From contig NC_085137.1 in NCBI RefSeq assembly GCF_035046485.1, positions 311,685,164 through 311,749,163 on the forward strand: a DNA stretch of 64,000 nt, in the 5' to 3' direction. Shown in pieces: positions 48,907-60,546 of the stretch (position 1 is its first letter; each line of letters opens with the position of its first letter). The translations under genes were made by a program, and so were the position numbers. Below the pieces are notes generated by a model. The model did not search any database. It saw only the letters and a list, made by a program, of their open reading frames with translations, and was not told where the DNA came from. This stretch comes from Aedes albopictus. Its lineage: Eukaryota; Arthropoda; Insecta; Diptera; Culicidae.

Positions 48907-49091
48907 ATATACACTGAAATAAATTTTGTTGTAGTTTCCACCGAATCCATGGTAAAATTAAGAAATGTACCAACAATTTTCAACCGAATGCAAAATTCTG
49001 TTAATTGTACTGAAACATTGTCAATATTACCATACGTGCAGTACCGTTGACTGAAAATATTCTTAGTTCTACTATATACTTACCTTACCGG

Positions 49092-49534
49092 TCAGGCTAA
49101 GGCCGGGGTGGCCTCTGCTGTACATAGTAGCCGCCTCCATTCCACTCGGTCCATGGCTGTTTGTCTCCAGTTCCGCACTCTGCGTAGGGTCCGCAGATCG
49201 TCCTCCACTTGGTCGACCCACCTAGCTCGCTGCGCACCACGTCTTCTTGTACCGGTCGGATGACTCTCGAGAACCATTTTAGTCGGTTTGCTATCCGACA
49301 TCCTGATGACGTGACCCGCCCACCGTAGCCTCCCGATTTTCGCGGTATGGACGATGGTTGGTTCTCTTAGCAGCTGATGCAGCTCGTGGTTCATTCGCCT
49401 TCTCCAAGTCCCGTCTTCCATCTGCACTCCGCCGTAGATGGTACGCAACACCTTCCGTTCGAAAACTCCAAGGGCGCGTTGGTCCTCTGCACGTAGGGTC
49501 CATGTTTCGTGCCCATAGAGGACGACCGGTCTAA
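49092..49534 (-). pseudogene. LINE C-terminal region after a frameshift
   Basis: The minus-strand frame at 49092-49451, and the stretch above it in the same frame, continues the LINE protein: ALGVFERKVLRTIYGGVQME, then RMNHELHQLL, GRLRWAGHVIRM and RGAQRARWVDQVEDDLR. It lies in a different frame from the main coding region, from which it is separated by a one-base shift near 49540. It corresponds to the region after the reverse transcriptase and ends 14 bp before the element's 3' end. Confidence 0.8.
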
Positions 49535-51769
49535 TCAGCGTTTTGTAGATATGGTTAACTTCGTGTTACGGCGAACTTTGTTCGATCGTAGAGTTCTGCG
49601 GAGTCCAAAGTAAGCACGATTTCCTGCCACAATGCGCCTCTGAATTTCTCTGCTGGTGTCGTTATCGGCGGTCACCAGTGAGCCCAAGTACACGAATTCT
49701 TCAACCGCCTCGATTTCATCACCGTCGATATGAATTCGGGGTGGCGGGCGCGGTGATTCCTCCCTGGAGCCCTTTGCCATCATGTACTTTGTCTTCGACA
49801 CATTAATGACTAATCCGATTCGCCTGGCTTCACTCTTTAGTCGGATGTACGTTTCCGCCATCGTCTCAAATTTACGAGCAATAATATCAATATCATCGGC
49901 GAAACCAAGCAGCTGAACGGACTTCGTGAAAATCGTCCCACTCGTGTTTATCCCCGCTCTTCTTATTACACCTTCCAAAGCAATGTTGAACAGCAAGCAC
50001 GAAAGACCATCACCTTGCCGTAACCCTCTGCGAGATTCGAAGGGACTCGAGAGTGCCCCTGATACTCGAACTACGCACATCACTCGATCCATCGTCGCCT
50101 TGATCAACCGTATCAGTTTATCCGGGAATCCGTATTCGTGCATAATCTTCCATAGCTGTTCTCGATCGATTGTATCATACGCCGATTTGAAATCGATGAA
50201 CAAGTGATGTGTGGGCACGTTGTATTCGCGGCATTTCTGCAACACCTGGCGGATGGCGAACATCTGGTCCGTTGTAGCGCGTTCACCCATAAATCCAGCC
50301 TGATATTGCCCCACGAAATCTCTTGCAATCGGTGATAGACGGCGGCATAAAATTTGAGAGAGTATCTTGTAGGCAGCGCTCAGTAGTGTGATCGCGCGGT
50401 AGTTCCCGAAATCCAACTTGTCGCCCTTTTTGTAGATGGGACACACGATACCTTCCATCCATTCCTCCGGTAATACTTCCTCCTCCCAAATCTTGGTAAT
50501 GACCCAGTGTAGTGCTCTCACCAGTGCTTCTCCACCGTATTTTAGAAGCTCGCTTGGTAGTTGATCTGCTCCAGCGGCTTTGTTGTTTTTCAACCGGCCA
50601 ACCTCCTCCTCAATCTCTTGAAGGTCAGGGGCCGGAAGTCTTTCGTCCTGTGCACATACTCCTAGATCTGTTACCACGCCACCTTCGGTACTTGCAACGT
50701 CGCCATTGAGGTGCTCATCGTAATGCTGCCGCCACCTCTCGACCACCTCACGCTCGCTCGTGAGAATATTCCCGTGATTATCTCGGCACATGTCGGCTTG
50801 TGGCACAAAGCCTCTGCGCGAGCGGTTCAGCTTCTCGTAGAACTTTCGTGTGTCCTTAGCGCGGTACAGCTCTTCCATCGCTTCGCGATCTCGTTCTTCC
50901 TGCTGGTGCTTCTTCATCCGGAAGACTGAGTTCTGCCTGTTCCGCGCCTGTTTGTAACGTGCCTCATTCGCTCTCGTACGGTGTTGCAGCATTCTCGCCC
51001 ATGCTGCATTCTTCTCGTTTTTCAACTTTTCACATTCGCCGTCGTACCAGTCGTTTCTGTGATTCGGAGTCGCGAAGCCTAGTACTGTAGCCGAGGTACT
51101 ACCTATGGCGGATCGGATGTCCCTCCAGCCATCTTCAAGTGTAGCTGCGCCAAGCTGCTCTTCCGTTGGTAGGGCCACTGCTAACTGCTGCGCGTAGTCT
51201 TGAGCCACTTCTACGTTACGAAGTTGCTCGATGTTGAGCCGCGGCGTTCGACTTCGACGCGTGGTGATAACTGTCGAAAGTTTTGAGCGCATGCATACAG
51301 CGACTAAGTAGTGATCCGAATCTATATTCACACTGCGGTATGTGCGTACGTTGGTTATATCTGAGAAGAATTTACCGTCGATTAGAACGTGGTCGATTTG
51401 GTTTTCTGTTTGTTGGTCGGGTGATCTCCAGGTGGCTTTGTGGATATCTTTGCGGGGGAAGAAGGTGCTTCGGACTACCATACCACGGGAGGCTGCAAAG
51501 TTTACGCATCGCTGGTCGTTATCATTCGATACGGCGTGCAGGCTGCAGGCCCCCCTTCCTAGCTGCGCGTTCATGTCGCCGATAACGATTTTCACGTCAC
51601 GCGGAGAGCAACCATCGTATGTTTGCTCTAACTGCGCGTAGAACGCTTCTTTCTCGTCATCGGGTCTCCCTTCGTGTGGGCAGTGGACGTTAATGATGCT
51701 GTAGTTGAAGAAACGGCCCTTAACTCTCAACATGCACATCCTTGCGTTGATCGGCTGCCACCCGATCAC
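49535..51769 (-). pseudogene. LINE endonuclease (most) and reverse transcriptase
   Basis: A 744-residue frame. The endonuclease part has GDMNAQLG (about residues 64-71), IDHVLIDGK (about 125) and the catalytic SDHYLVAV (about 150). The linker is basic. The reverse transcriptase has NNKAAGADQLPSELLK (about 395), NYRAITLLSAAYKILS (about 450), LFIDFKSAYDTIDREQLW (about 515), the RQGDGLSCLLFN block (about 580) and the catalytic FADD at about 622. The protein nicks the target and primes cDNA synthesis there. The ATG at 51769 is internal: the conserved endonuclease N-terminus continues upstream behind a single stop. The fall in identity seen in other copies is absent here. Confidence 0.88.
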
Positions 51770-52060
51770 ACGTTGTCACATCTTACCCAACACTATAAAT
51801 CCTGTTCCCAGTTCATTGGTGGTGCCACAGCTTTGGTAGAAGGTAGCCGCTCGATGCCCGCTTTTCCACACTTTCTGTCCAGTCCAACAAAGTTCCTGCA
51901 ACGCCACGATGTCGAAGTTGCGGGGATGTAGTTCGTCGTAGATTATCCTGTCACATCCTGCGAAACCTAGTGACTTGCAATTCCATGTTCCAAGTTTCCA
52001 ATCGTAGTCCTTATTTCGTCGCGTGGGTCTTTGCCGATTGTATCGAGTCGTATTTTCTCC
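51770..52060 (-). pseudogene. LINE endonuclease N-terminus, upstream of a stop
   Basis: The same frame continued upstream of the TGA at 51772-51774 encodes WKLGTWNCKSL and then DIVALQELCWTG, the first catalytic motifs of the AP-type endonuclease (asparagine and glutamate). The single stop therefore separates this part from the rest of an otherwise continuous protein. The true start is uncertain; the frame is open up to about 52060 without an obvious good start codon. Confidence 0.75.
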
Positions 52061-52723
52061 TATGTTATTCGCAATGGGGATTTTACGGGTGGCTTATTGG
52101 GCCTACGCCAACACTCCTGTCTCGCCGGAGGGCCATCGTTCCAGTTCTGTTTAACGTCCCAACCAACACTGGGACGACCACGCTGATGGAGCTACCACCT
52201 TGGATCTAGCTGGGCGTGGTGCAGCGTTTCTTACTCAGCCGCTGGATGCCAGAACAGACGCTGTTTGAGCCGCATCTTCTTGGTGAACAGACACTCGGAT
52301 CGTACTTCCTCAATCTAGCTGAAGTCAGAAGGACAACCAGCTAAGCACACAACTCTTAGCTGGCGGTCTTTGTCATCGCTTGACCCGTGGAAGCATGAGG
52401 TAGGAACTTGTGAGGACCAGAGCTATATTGGACGCTCTCCTTATCGACTCACCGTTTTGCAGCCCAGTAGTTCTACTATATGGGCATAGTAATTTCGACC
52501 ATGTTTATCTGAGACGCGCAACATTCAAGTCGGCATGGTCGAAATTACAATGCCCAAATAGTAGAACCAAGAATATTTTCAGTCAACGGTACTGCATGCA
52601 TGGTAATATTGACAATGTTTCAGTACAATTAACAGAATTTTGCATTCGGTTGAAAATTGTTGGTACAGTTCTTAATATTACCATGGATTCGGTGGTAACT
52701 ACAACAAAATTTATTTCAGTGTA

Positions 52724-54638
52724 ATCGCTTCCGTAGTGCATTTAACAGGACTGGGTAATTTACAGTTACAATTCACAACTTATGTTTTTTATTTTGATAA
52801 ATAAAACGGATATGAACGATATAAAACCCGAGATAAAATCGTGAATTTGGCGTGAATTATCGCGCAGTGATTAAAACGATTAGTACAAAAATCGGAAAAC
52901 CTCATCCTTTGAAATTCAGCTCTTACAATTTGAACGAATTTCGGAGTAGCCTTTGGGAGTTTGAGCTCATTTGGTAAGCCTTGGTGTTGCCACGTGTGTT
53001 TCTACAATGAAATTCGATACTACTGGTGTCGTTGGTAAAAATGTCGTTTTCCAGACAAAAAAGGGTAAATTGCCTGTATCCGGAGTAGTGGTCATACTAC
53101 ACAACCAACACATAACATGCAGCACTGATGGATTTATGCGACGTAAAAAATCAAGGAAAGTAATCGTCTTCCATCTCGACCGTCGGCCAACTTCATGTCT
53201 CATCGAACGAACGTGCTTCTGTGTTTCGAACCAGTGCCAGCGGGGCATCTTGAAGGACTTCTCCTGTCCTGACCGTAAGATGAATCATTAGCACAAGTTG
53301 AGGGTTTGGGCGACCAGTCTGAGGTGGCACTGGGTCGAATATCAAATTACAGCAGTAGAGGGAATGTGGCTGAACTAAAGAGAAAAAAAAAAACGCTGTT
53401 TGCTCTGCTTCTTGTTGCTTATTTCATGTCATACTATATAGTATGTTCTAGTATAGGCTATCATTGACTTACTGGTACGTTAGAGTAACTTTTGCTGGAG
53501 TGACAGGATGAAAAGATTATCGAAAAACCAAAAAGACGTTCGATAACTCCAACATGTTTACGTTTCAGTTAGCCAACAAAATTCGATAACTGCAACGTCA
53601 GATAGGAGTCAACAACCCATCAATTGACGTTAAATGAACTAAAAATTTATTCGATTGTTCATTTGGGCTAACATAGGAGGCTTGCATCAAAAACATAACC
53701 TCATCGAATTCTCATACGATTTGTAAACATTGCCCTCAAATTTTTTTTGAGGGCAAGGACGGCTTTATGGACCGACGCCGAAGGAAAGAAAGAGAAGGAG
53801 ACAGTGATGACGTCAGCGTGCAAGCGCTCATGGCGAACCGTTTTGACGGATAACGGTGCAATAACTGCAAATTTGTTGCACTTACCGGACTTGCAGTTAA
53901 AAAGCATTGCAGTTAAACCGTTTGCACCGACCGAATGTCTAAGTAGACATACAGTACTGTATTTGAAACTGATTTAAAAGTTAAAAAGTGATGAAAAAAA
54001 GTTATCTAAAACTCTAAAACAAATATTAGTGACTTATGCAGTGTTAGTAACTATCAGTTTCGTCGCTGACCAACGACGAAAAACTTAAAAAGTTCGCCAG
54101 CAACAAAAATTTCGTCAATTACATGATCATCAGTGACACACACAAGTTACACCGCTGTTGCAAGTATCCCCGTTTGGTGGTACCTTAGCTTAAGGTACTA
54201 GAAATAATATGCCTTTGGTTGCATTCTGAAGGGACCTGGGATGCGAAAATTGGGATTTACCCACTTTTATGTGTCGCAACTCAATCCGGATATCCATAAT
54301 ACTGTCATTCATAATTACTGTAGATCGCAAGGATTTCGTGCTGTCTCAAACGTTTCCGGACGACATTTTTTACTTATATCACTATCATTACTTGTTTGTT
54401 TGCTCTTTAATTGTGATTTCCAGATCTAGGTTGGTTTAGCTTTTTATCGTAAAAAATTTGCGACAATTTATGTGTCGATTTCATGCATGATTCTGAAAAC
54501 CGCCTTTTTGAGTTGTTGAGTTGAGTTGAGTTTTTTGAGTTTCGAGAAATATGACACCTCACCGTCACTGTCAGCTGTCCTGACAGCTCCCGAACAATCT
54601 ATTTTATATCTATTTTCCCTAAAATTGGGTAATCTACG
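52724..54638. other. unassigned DNA
   Basis: 1.9 kb. Frames at 52971-53291 and 53747-53977 show no recognised domain, and the first has an equally long opposite-strand frame, which argues against coding. A TTGAGTTGAGTTGAGTT tract lies at 54515-54535. The region at 53520-53600 has GTTCGATAACT words in one orientation. Confidence 0.45.
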
Positions 54639-54640
54639 TA

Positions 54641-55423
54641 CCGTAATCCGGGGTAACATTGATCAGCGGGGTAACATTGATCGGCTTGACCGACCTCATA
54701 AAATGTTCAAACAAGTATTTTACATTGAATCAGTTTCTGCTATCGAATGGTATATCGTAATCTGCTGTTATTTAGCTATTAAATGACATGTTATTCTTCA
54801 AAATTGAATTTCATAAACATTGAAATAAATCGATTTTTCCATAACTGTGTTTCGTAACGCAATGAAATACATTGTCAAACATTCATGCTTGGCATGAATA
54901 CTAGATACAATATGAGGATAGAAATCACTGTATTACTTCAATATGATATCCTAGAGATGGATTTAATGAACGAAACTTTTATGAAAATGCTTTTTTGTAA
55001 TAAAATATACGATTTATTAAAAGTAGACTACCAATTCCTTAAGCAATTGCCTACCTTTAGGCGTTATTCGCGATTTGGAGGATTTTATTCTCAAAATAAC
55101 TAAAAAAGTACATAACTTGTAAAAATTTGGACAACATATTCGAAATCAGCGACCCCGAATTTAGTAAGTAAGGGTATTTTTAACACAAACGAACATTGAT
55201 GACTGGCATGATCAATGTTACCCCAAATCTACAAAATCAAAAATTAGATTAAAAAGCTTATTTTAACATGATCTAAAGTTTCACAATACTTTTTCGAATA
55301 GCTTAACACATACTCAGAGGGCCAGTACTTGTTTTAAAAATATAAATCATGTAAAATTTGCTTTAACAAGAGAATTATTCAAGAAAGATCGAAAATTCTG
55401 ATCAATGTTACCCCGGATTACGG
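54641..55423. mobile_element. 783-bp TA-MITE, copy 2 (inverted twin)
   Basis: The same length and ends as 38823-39605 but in the opposite orientation, flanked by TA (54639-54640, 55424-55425). It carries an identical 72-codon frame (54885-55103). Confidence 0.88.
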
Positions 55424-56188
55424 TACTTTATTTAACAAATTTAAAAGTTTTGTAATGCAATCCTCCAGAAAACTAAATCATGTGTTAAGTTCTGAGAATC
55501 TTTGAGCATTTTTTCTTTTTTTAATTATAAGTAAGCATCATATTGAAGACTTTTTTACGATTTATATTTGAAATTTTGAACTGAAATTATTAAAATTCTT
55601 TGTGAAAAGTTGTTGGTGCGCCGCGACAATTTTGAAAATTTCAAAGCAAAAAGTTTGGGATCCTTTGATGTAATTGGTTTTTGATTTCGGTTATATTTTT
55701 CCTTGCCGTTTCTCTCACATAGACGAGTGTCCATTGTGCCCCAGTATTTTCCAACTAGATTTTTGATATAAAAAAAAGAATATAAACAAGCATGTAGACC
55801 GTTCGCAATGCTGTTTTATTTTGTATGGCGAGTTTTAAAATTTTTAAAACTCGCCATACAAAATAAAACAGCATTGCGAACGGCCTAAATACAGTAAAAC
55901 TAATTGCATGTGTTCTAAAATATAATTTCCTTGCACAAAAAACGGAGAACACAACTTTTTCATGTAAAGTCAACAATAATTTTAATTTCGAATATTTCTT
56001 TGCTAGAACTACGTTCTAGATAAATGAACTATATTCTCCAAATATTCTCCGTTCAGTAAAAGTACAAAAGAGTTTGCATATTCGAAAATGTTGGGGGTGT
56101 CCATTCTGCCCCGTTCTTAAATCTATCTTTCGATATAATTTTGAGTTTAGGTGATTTATTACAGTTTTTTATCTTAATTAACATACAG
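55424..56188. other. unassigned DNA upstream of the P-element gene
   Basis: This is where a 5' exon with the THAP DNA-binding domain would be expected; no C2CH zinc-finger pattern was found. Holds the perfect hairpin at 55799-55883. Confidence 0.5.
55799..55883. repeat. perfect 85-bp hairpin
   Basis: CCGTTCGCAATGCTGTTTTA at the left and TAAAACAGCATTGCGAACGG at the right, continuing without mismatch to the centre (GTTTTAAAATTTTTAAAAC). Arms about 41 bp with almost no loop. It could be a tiny MITE or a small-RNA precursor. The word CCATACAAAATAAAA also occurs in the centre of the 8-kb foldback. Confidence 0.85.
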
Positions 56189-59143
56189 CCTGAAGAAATA
56201 TGCTATACCAACTCTAAATGGAGATGGAGCCATTCATGTGTATGAAACCTTCAAGTTTGAAGATATCCCTGTTGGTGCGAATGTGGATATTGGTAAACCT
56301 GAAGTGGATGAAATTAAAATACCGATCAAGAACAATAAGCTGAAGAAGAAAACTAATAGTGAAAAAAGGGCACTACGAGATCATGATTACACGTTTTCTA
56401 AAAGTTTATTGCAACAAGCGAATGCGAAGATCATCAAACTCAATGTCAGGAACAAACTTCTACGAAAAACAATTAAGAAGCAAGGCGACATAATAAAGAG
56501 AAAGACAAAATCCGTTAGCGTATGGAAACAGAAGTTTCGAAACTTAAAACAGAAATTGGCCATCAAGCAACCTAAACAGACATCAACTTTTCTTGCGGAA
56601 CTTGCCAAAAATGCAGGTAGACCATCCAAAGGTGAACGGTACAGCTTGGAGACAAAAAATTTAGCACTATTGTTCTACACGCACATATCAAGAAATTCGG
56701 AAGCATCTCAAGCTACCTAGCCCCAGATTGATCAAAAAGTGGATCAAGTCACTGCAAATTAATGACGGCATGAGCACTACTGTACTTCAGCTTTTGAAAG
56801 AAAAATCAAAAACATTAACAAAAAGAGACCGAGTTGTTTGCGTTTCGATTGATGAAATCTCGCTAAAGCCAAATCTAACTTACTTTGCAACAGCTAAACC
56901 CGACGTCATAGTTGGTTTCCCATCAAAGGTACCTGGTATAAATGAGCACAAAACAACGGTTAGAGCAACGTCTGCACTTGTAATAATGATAAAGTTTGTA
57001 TCGACTGGTTACAAACAAAGCATCGGATACTTATTCAGTCACGAGGGTTTCAAAGCGAATGAACTCGTTGCCATAGTCGAGTTGGCTATGAATTCCATAG
57101 TCGATGCCGGGCTTATTCCAAAAGTAATCGTTTGCGATCAAAATGCGACAAACCGATCCCTTTTTACAAAACTGGGTATTAATGAGTAGAAACCGTATTA
57201 TTTGTTTCGTGGCGAAAAATTTTTTGGCATGTTTGACGCACCTCATTTGATGAAGTCTTCACGAAACAACATTATGCGGCACAATGCAATTTACGATGGA
57301 AAGGTGGCCAAATGGGATCACATTCGAATGTTGTACGACCATGATTCAACACGGTTACCTAGAGCGGCGCCAAAACTAAGTAACGGGCACATATTCCTTC
57401 CGGCGTTTGGCGAAATGCGAGTCGGAGTAGCGGCAGAAACTTTGAGCCAAACAGTGGCATCTGCAATACGGTTGTACGTGGCATCGGATGTGCTTCCTGA
57501 TGAATGTGAAGCCACCGCCCGTTTTTGTTCGGACATTGATCGATTATTTGATGTTTTCAATGCTTTCGATGGCAATGTTAAGGACAATAAGGTAAACAAC
57601 TGCCATTACATAGTTAATAATTCATATTTTTACATTAAAGGACCAACTAATTTCAGAAACTACTAGAGCCTCTCCGAAAAAATTCTGAACACTGGGGCGT
57701 TTTGGAAGAGTTAAAACGTAAACTTCAAGATCTCATGTTTGTAGACAAAGAATGTGAATGTGTTGAAGATGTAAGTATTGTTTTTGTAAACCATTTGTAG
57801 AACTTATCATGTTGTGGAAAGAAGCTAACAGCTAAGGAAAAAAATGGCTTGGAAGTTCAAAAATTCCAAATGTTTGATTTTTTTATTACCCAAAAAAAAC
57901 TTGAAGCTCCAAGCAAGTAATCAATGATTATTGTAACAGCATGCACTCAATATTTTTCTCATTTTTCTAAAGATAGGGCATACAATTTTACCTTAACATT
58001 TTACAACGACTATGATTTTTTTTATTACATTAACTTATTTGAAGAAACTATTTTGTAAACTTATTAGCTTGATTTTACTGTAATCACTATCGCTTTCCCT
58101 CATATATTTATTTTTGTGTCATAACGCTGGCTGACATAAAAGAAATTCCAAGTTATATAATTAAAACAAATATTCACTGCTGGCCAAAACTATTTATACA
58201 ATTTCGGTATCCACAGCAAGAAAAATACAAGCCATTGCCGAAACAGAGCAGGAAGCCGTGGTTTATTGGCGGTTGGCTGCTCATTATCGAAAGTTTGAAG
58301 CAGCTATTTGATGACCTAGTGGAAAATTATGAGTTTGAAACATTGTCCACAAAAGCCTTAAATCAAGACGGACTGGAAAACTTTTTCGGAGTTATCCGGA
58401 TGAAACATATGACGAATAATCGACCGGATCCTTCAAACTTCATGGCAGCGTATCGTGCGGCTTGCATTAACCAATTATTGAAAGCGCCCAACAAATCGAA
58501 CAGCGAACAAGATCCCGGGATAAATCTGTTCCACTTGAAAGACTTCGAAAATGTATTTTTTCGGAATCAAGCAATGCTACCGAATATGATATAAATGCAA
58601 GTACAGCAGAACCCGAAAACTTTGATCTAGCTCAAATTAATTGCGTCGGCTATACCGCAGGATGGATAACCAGATCAATTTCGCATGATGAATGTCTTGT
58701 AAAAATCAATAACGACGATCGGGTAGAACATGATCATTCGCTACTGAATTCCGAACGCTTTCAAGGTGCAGTCAGCCAAAAACTTGAGCAGTTTTTGAGC
58801 CAAATCGCTTCAACTTTCAAGAACAATTTCGAAGGTTTGTTGTCAGTGTCAAATTGCGGAATAAAGAACAAGTTGGCAGAAAATATACTACTACAAAATA
58901 GTACCGATTTGCTCTGCAAAACTTGTAAGCGTCATGTGTGCGACAAGTATATAAACATGTTGATTAAATGCCAACTGAAGCAGCTCAACAAAAAGTTGAA
59001 GAAAGCTCGCTCACAAAAACGGAATAAAACCACAGAATCAGAAAAGGCACGGAAGTTAAATATTGTAAGTTATAACACACGAACAAACTATTAGACGATA
59101 TTAATTTCAATGTTTTGTTCCCTTCTTTAGGCTGATGATTGAA
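56189..59143 (+). pseudogene. P-element transposase gene, introns kept, N-terminal THAP exon not found
   Basis: Four exon segments can be read: 56189-57591, 57657-57770, 58217-59064 and 59132-59143. They are joined by standard splice sites (AAG/GTAAAC, TTTCAG, GAT/GTAAGT, CCACAG, ATT/GTAAGT, TTTAG), and the frame is kept across each junction. A basic coiled-coil-like region (about 56330-56570) precedes the RNase H-like core. The catalytic residues are in context: DEIS (56859), VCDQNATNR (57129) and NQDGLENFFGV (58365). FFGMFDAPHLMKSSRNN (57220) and YTAGWITRSI (58650) are conserved P/THAP9 motifs. Lesions: a frameshift near 56693, an in-frame stop at 57187-57189 and a frameshift near 58585. 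Terminal inverted repeats were not identified. Confidence 0.88.
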
Positions 59144-60373
59144 CCCAGGAAGACCATTGAACTTTTTCTGCAACCATTGAAGAATTATAAGTGGTATAAC
59201 ATCGTTTCGCTATTCATATATATTAAATGGAAATTATATAAGATGTTAATAGATGATCGACTGAAAATTTATGTTATGTTATGTTATGAATTATGTTAAT
59301 GACAAACAGCAAAAATATATATATATATTTTTTTTCTATTATAGGCGTTTTAACCACAGGGATCATTCGCGTCTGACATTGCAAAAATATATGTGTGCTG
59401 CATATGCATACAATATCTTTTTTATAGAACGAGAATACATAAGAGGTGGCTCCTCGGGTTATGTGGGTTCCGACCCACTAAAAATTCATTCTCTCTCTTT
59501 CTTACCTTTACGGTAAGCCCGTTTGGGATGACTACACGAGTACACTATAGTTGGTGCAAGTGATTTATTAGTAAAAACTGAAATAAACGATGGTTTTTAC
59601 ATTTTTCCTAGCAAATGCAATTGAAACACTACCGAATTACGTTTTCAAACTTTTTATTTTGTGGTATTATCAGTTTTATTCAATTATTTTACTGCAAGGA
59701 GCTACCAATAACACCACTATTGGTACTTTTACCCTATCTAAAGTTTGTTAGCTCTAGCACGCTAGAATAATTTCCAAAAAGTTGCTCAAGTAACAGCAGT
59801 CAAAAACGTTGAATTTTGAGTTTACATCTCACTATACTAAATTATAATAACTTAATTTATAGACAAGAGCTTTACACTGCTATTTCATTGATGATAAGGT
59901 GATAAATTTGCAAGTTTAGTAAATTTGTGCTTGTTTCTATAAAAAAGGCATAAATACATTACATAAAGCAAATTTAAGTCAAAATTTGCCACATCCCTAA
60001 TAAACCAACACCATACACGAACAGTAATGTAGACGGTTCAACAATACCGCATACTGTTCGAAATGTATCCCGAATGGGTGGTTAAGCACATCTTATGGTT
60101 ATCGTTTATGCGGGAAGTTTTGGAAAAAAATAATTATGGGTTGAAATGTAATATGACAGAGCCTTGCCTTTTTACACAACAAAATGCATTTGAACGTACT
60201 TAACCCAATCTGAATCTTATAGATTATTTCGTATGGCCATAGTTGCTACCACTAAAGCTGAGGACAATAGCCTAATTTGATTTAACTTAATGCCAATGAA
60301 AACTAAACGAAATGCCAATAAAAGCCTTGGTGCCGGCCGAAAGGAACTTGAGACACATTTGCAATTATTACAA
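59144..60373. other. unassigned AT-rich DNA
   Basis: Contains short GTTATGTTATGTTATG and ATATATATAT tracts (59268-59335) and no recognised gene. It may include the 3' end of the P element, whose terminus could not be fixed. Confidence 0.45.
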
Positions 60374-60546
60374 GGGAACGTCCATAAATTACGTCACGCT
60401 TTAAGGGGGGAAGGGGGGTGGGGGGTTCAGAAAAGTGTGACAATCCATACAAAAATTTTAGACGTCCCATACAAAAAGTGTGACATAGGGAGGAGGGGGG
60501 GTTTAAAATGGTCGATTTTTGCGTGACGTAATTTATGGACGTTCCC
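60374..60546. mobile_element. MITE with GGGAACGTCCATAAATTACG ends
   Basis: Perfect 26-bp inverted ends (GGGAACGTCCATAAATTACG plus TCACGC). CAA is present on both sides, a possible 3-bp duplication. The interior has G-rich tracts and two AAAAGTGTGACA words. It resembles the 27423 family in design. Confidence 0.78.

Larger units (their letters stand above)
49078..52467 (-). mobile_element. RTE-type LINE, near full length, 3.39 kb
   Basis: Flanked by the 14-bp word TAGTTCTACTATAT (49064-49077, 52468-52481), inside a MITE. On the minus strand the order is a short 5' leader, apurinic endonuclease, reverse transcriptase, C-terminal region, and a short 3' tail of GGTAAGGTAAG type. Endonuclease plus reverse transcriptase in one ORF of about 1,000 codons, 3.4 kb total and a short-repeat tail fit the RTE clade. 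It has one in-frame stop (51772-51774) and one frameshift (about 49540). The clade call is by motif memory, not by a tree. Confidence 0.8.
48912..52721. mobile_element. palindromic TA-MITE copy 2, split by the LINE
   Basis: Halves 48912-49077 and 52482-52721 match copy 1. TA occurs at 48910-48911 and 52722-52723. Its TA target lies in the duplicated flank of the hAT element. Confidence 0.85.

Noticed and set aside
52967..53291. Overlapping 106- and 93-codon frames as a gene
   Set aside because: Both strands are open over the same stretch, there are no recognised domains, and the setting is transposon debris.
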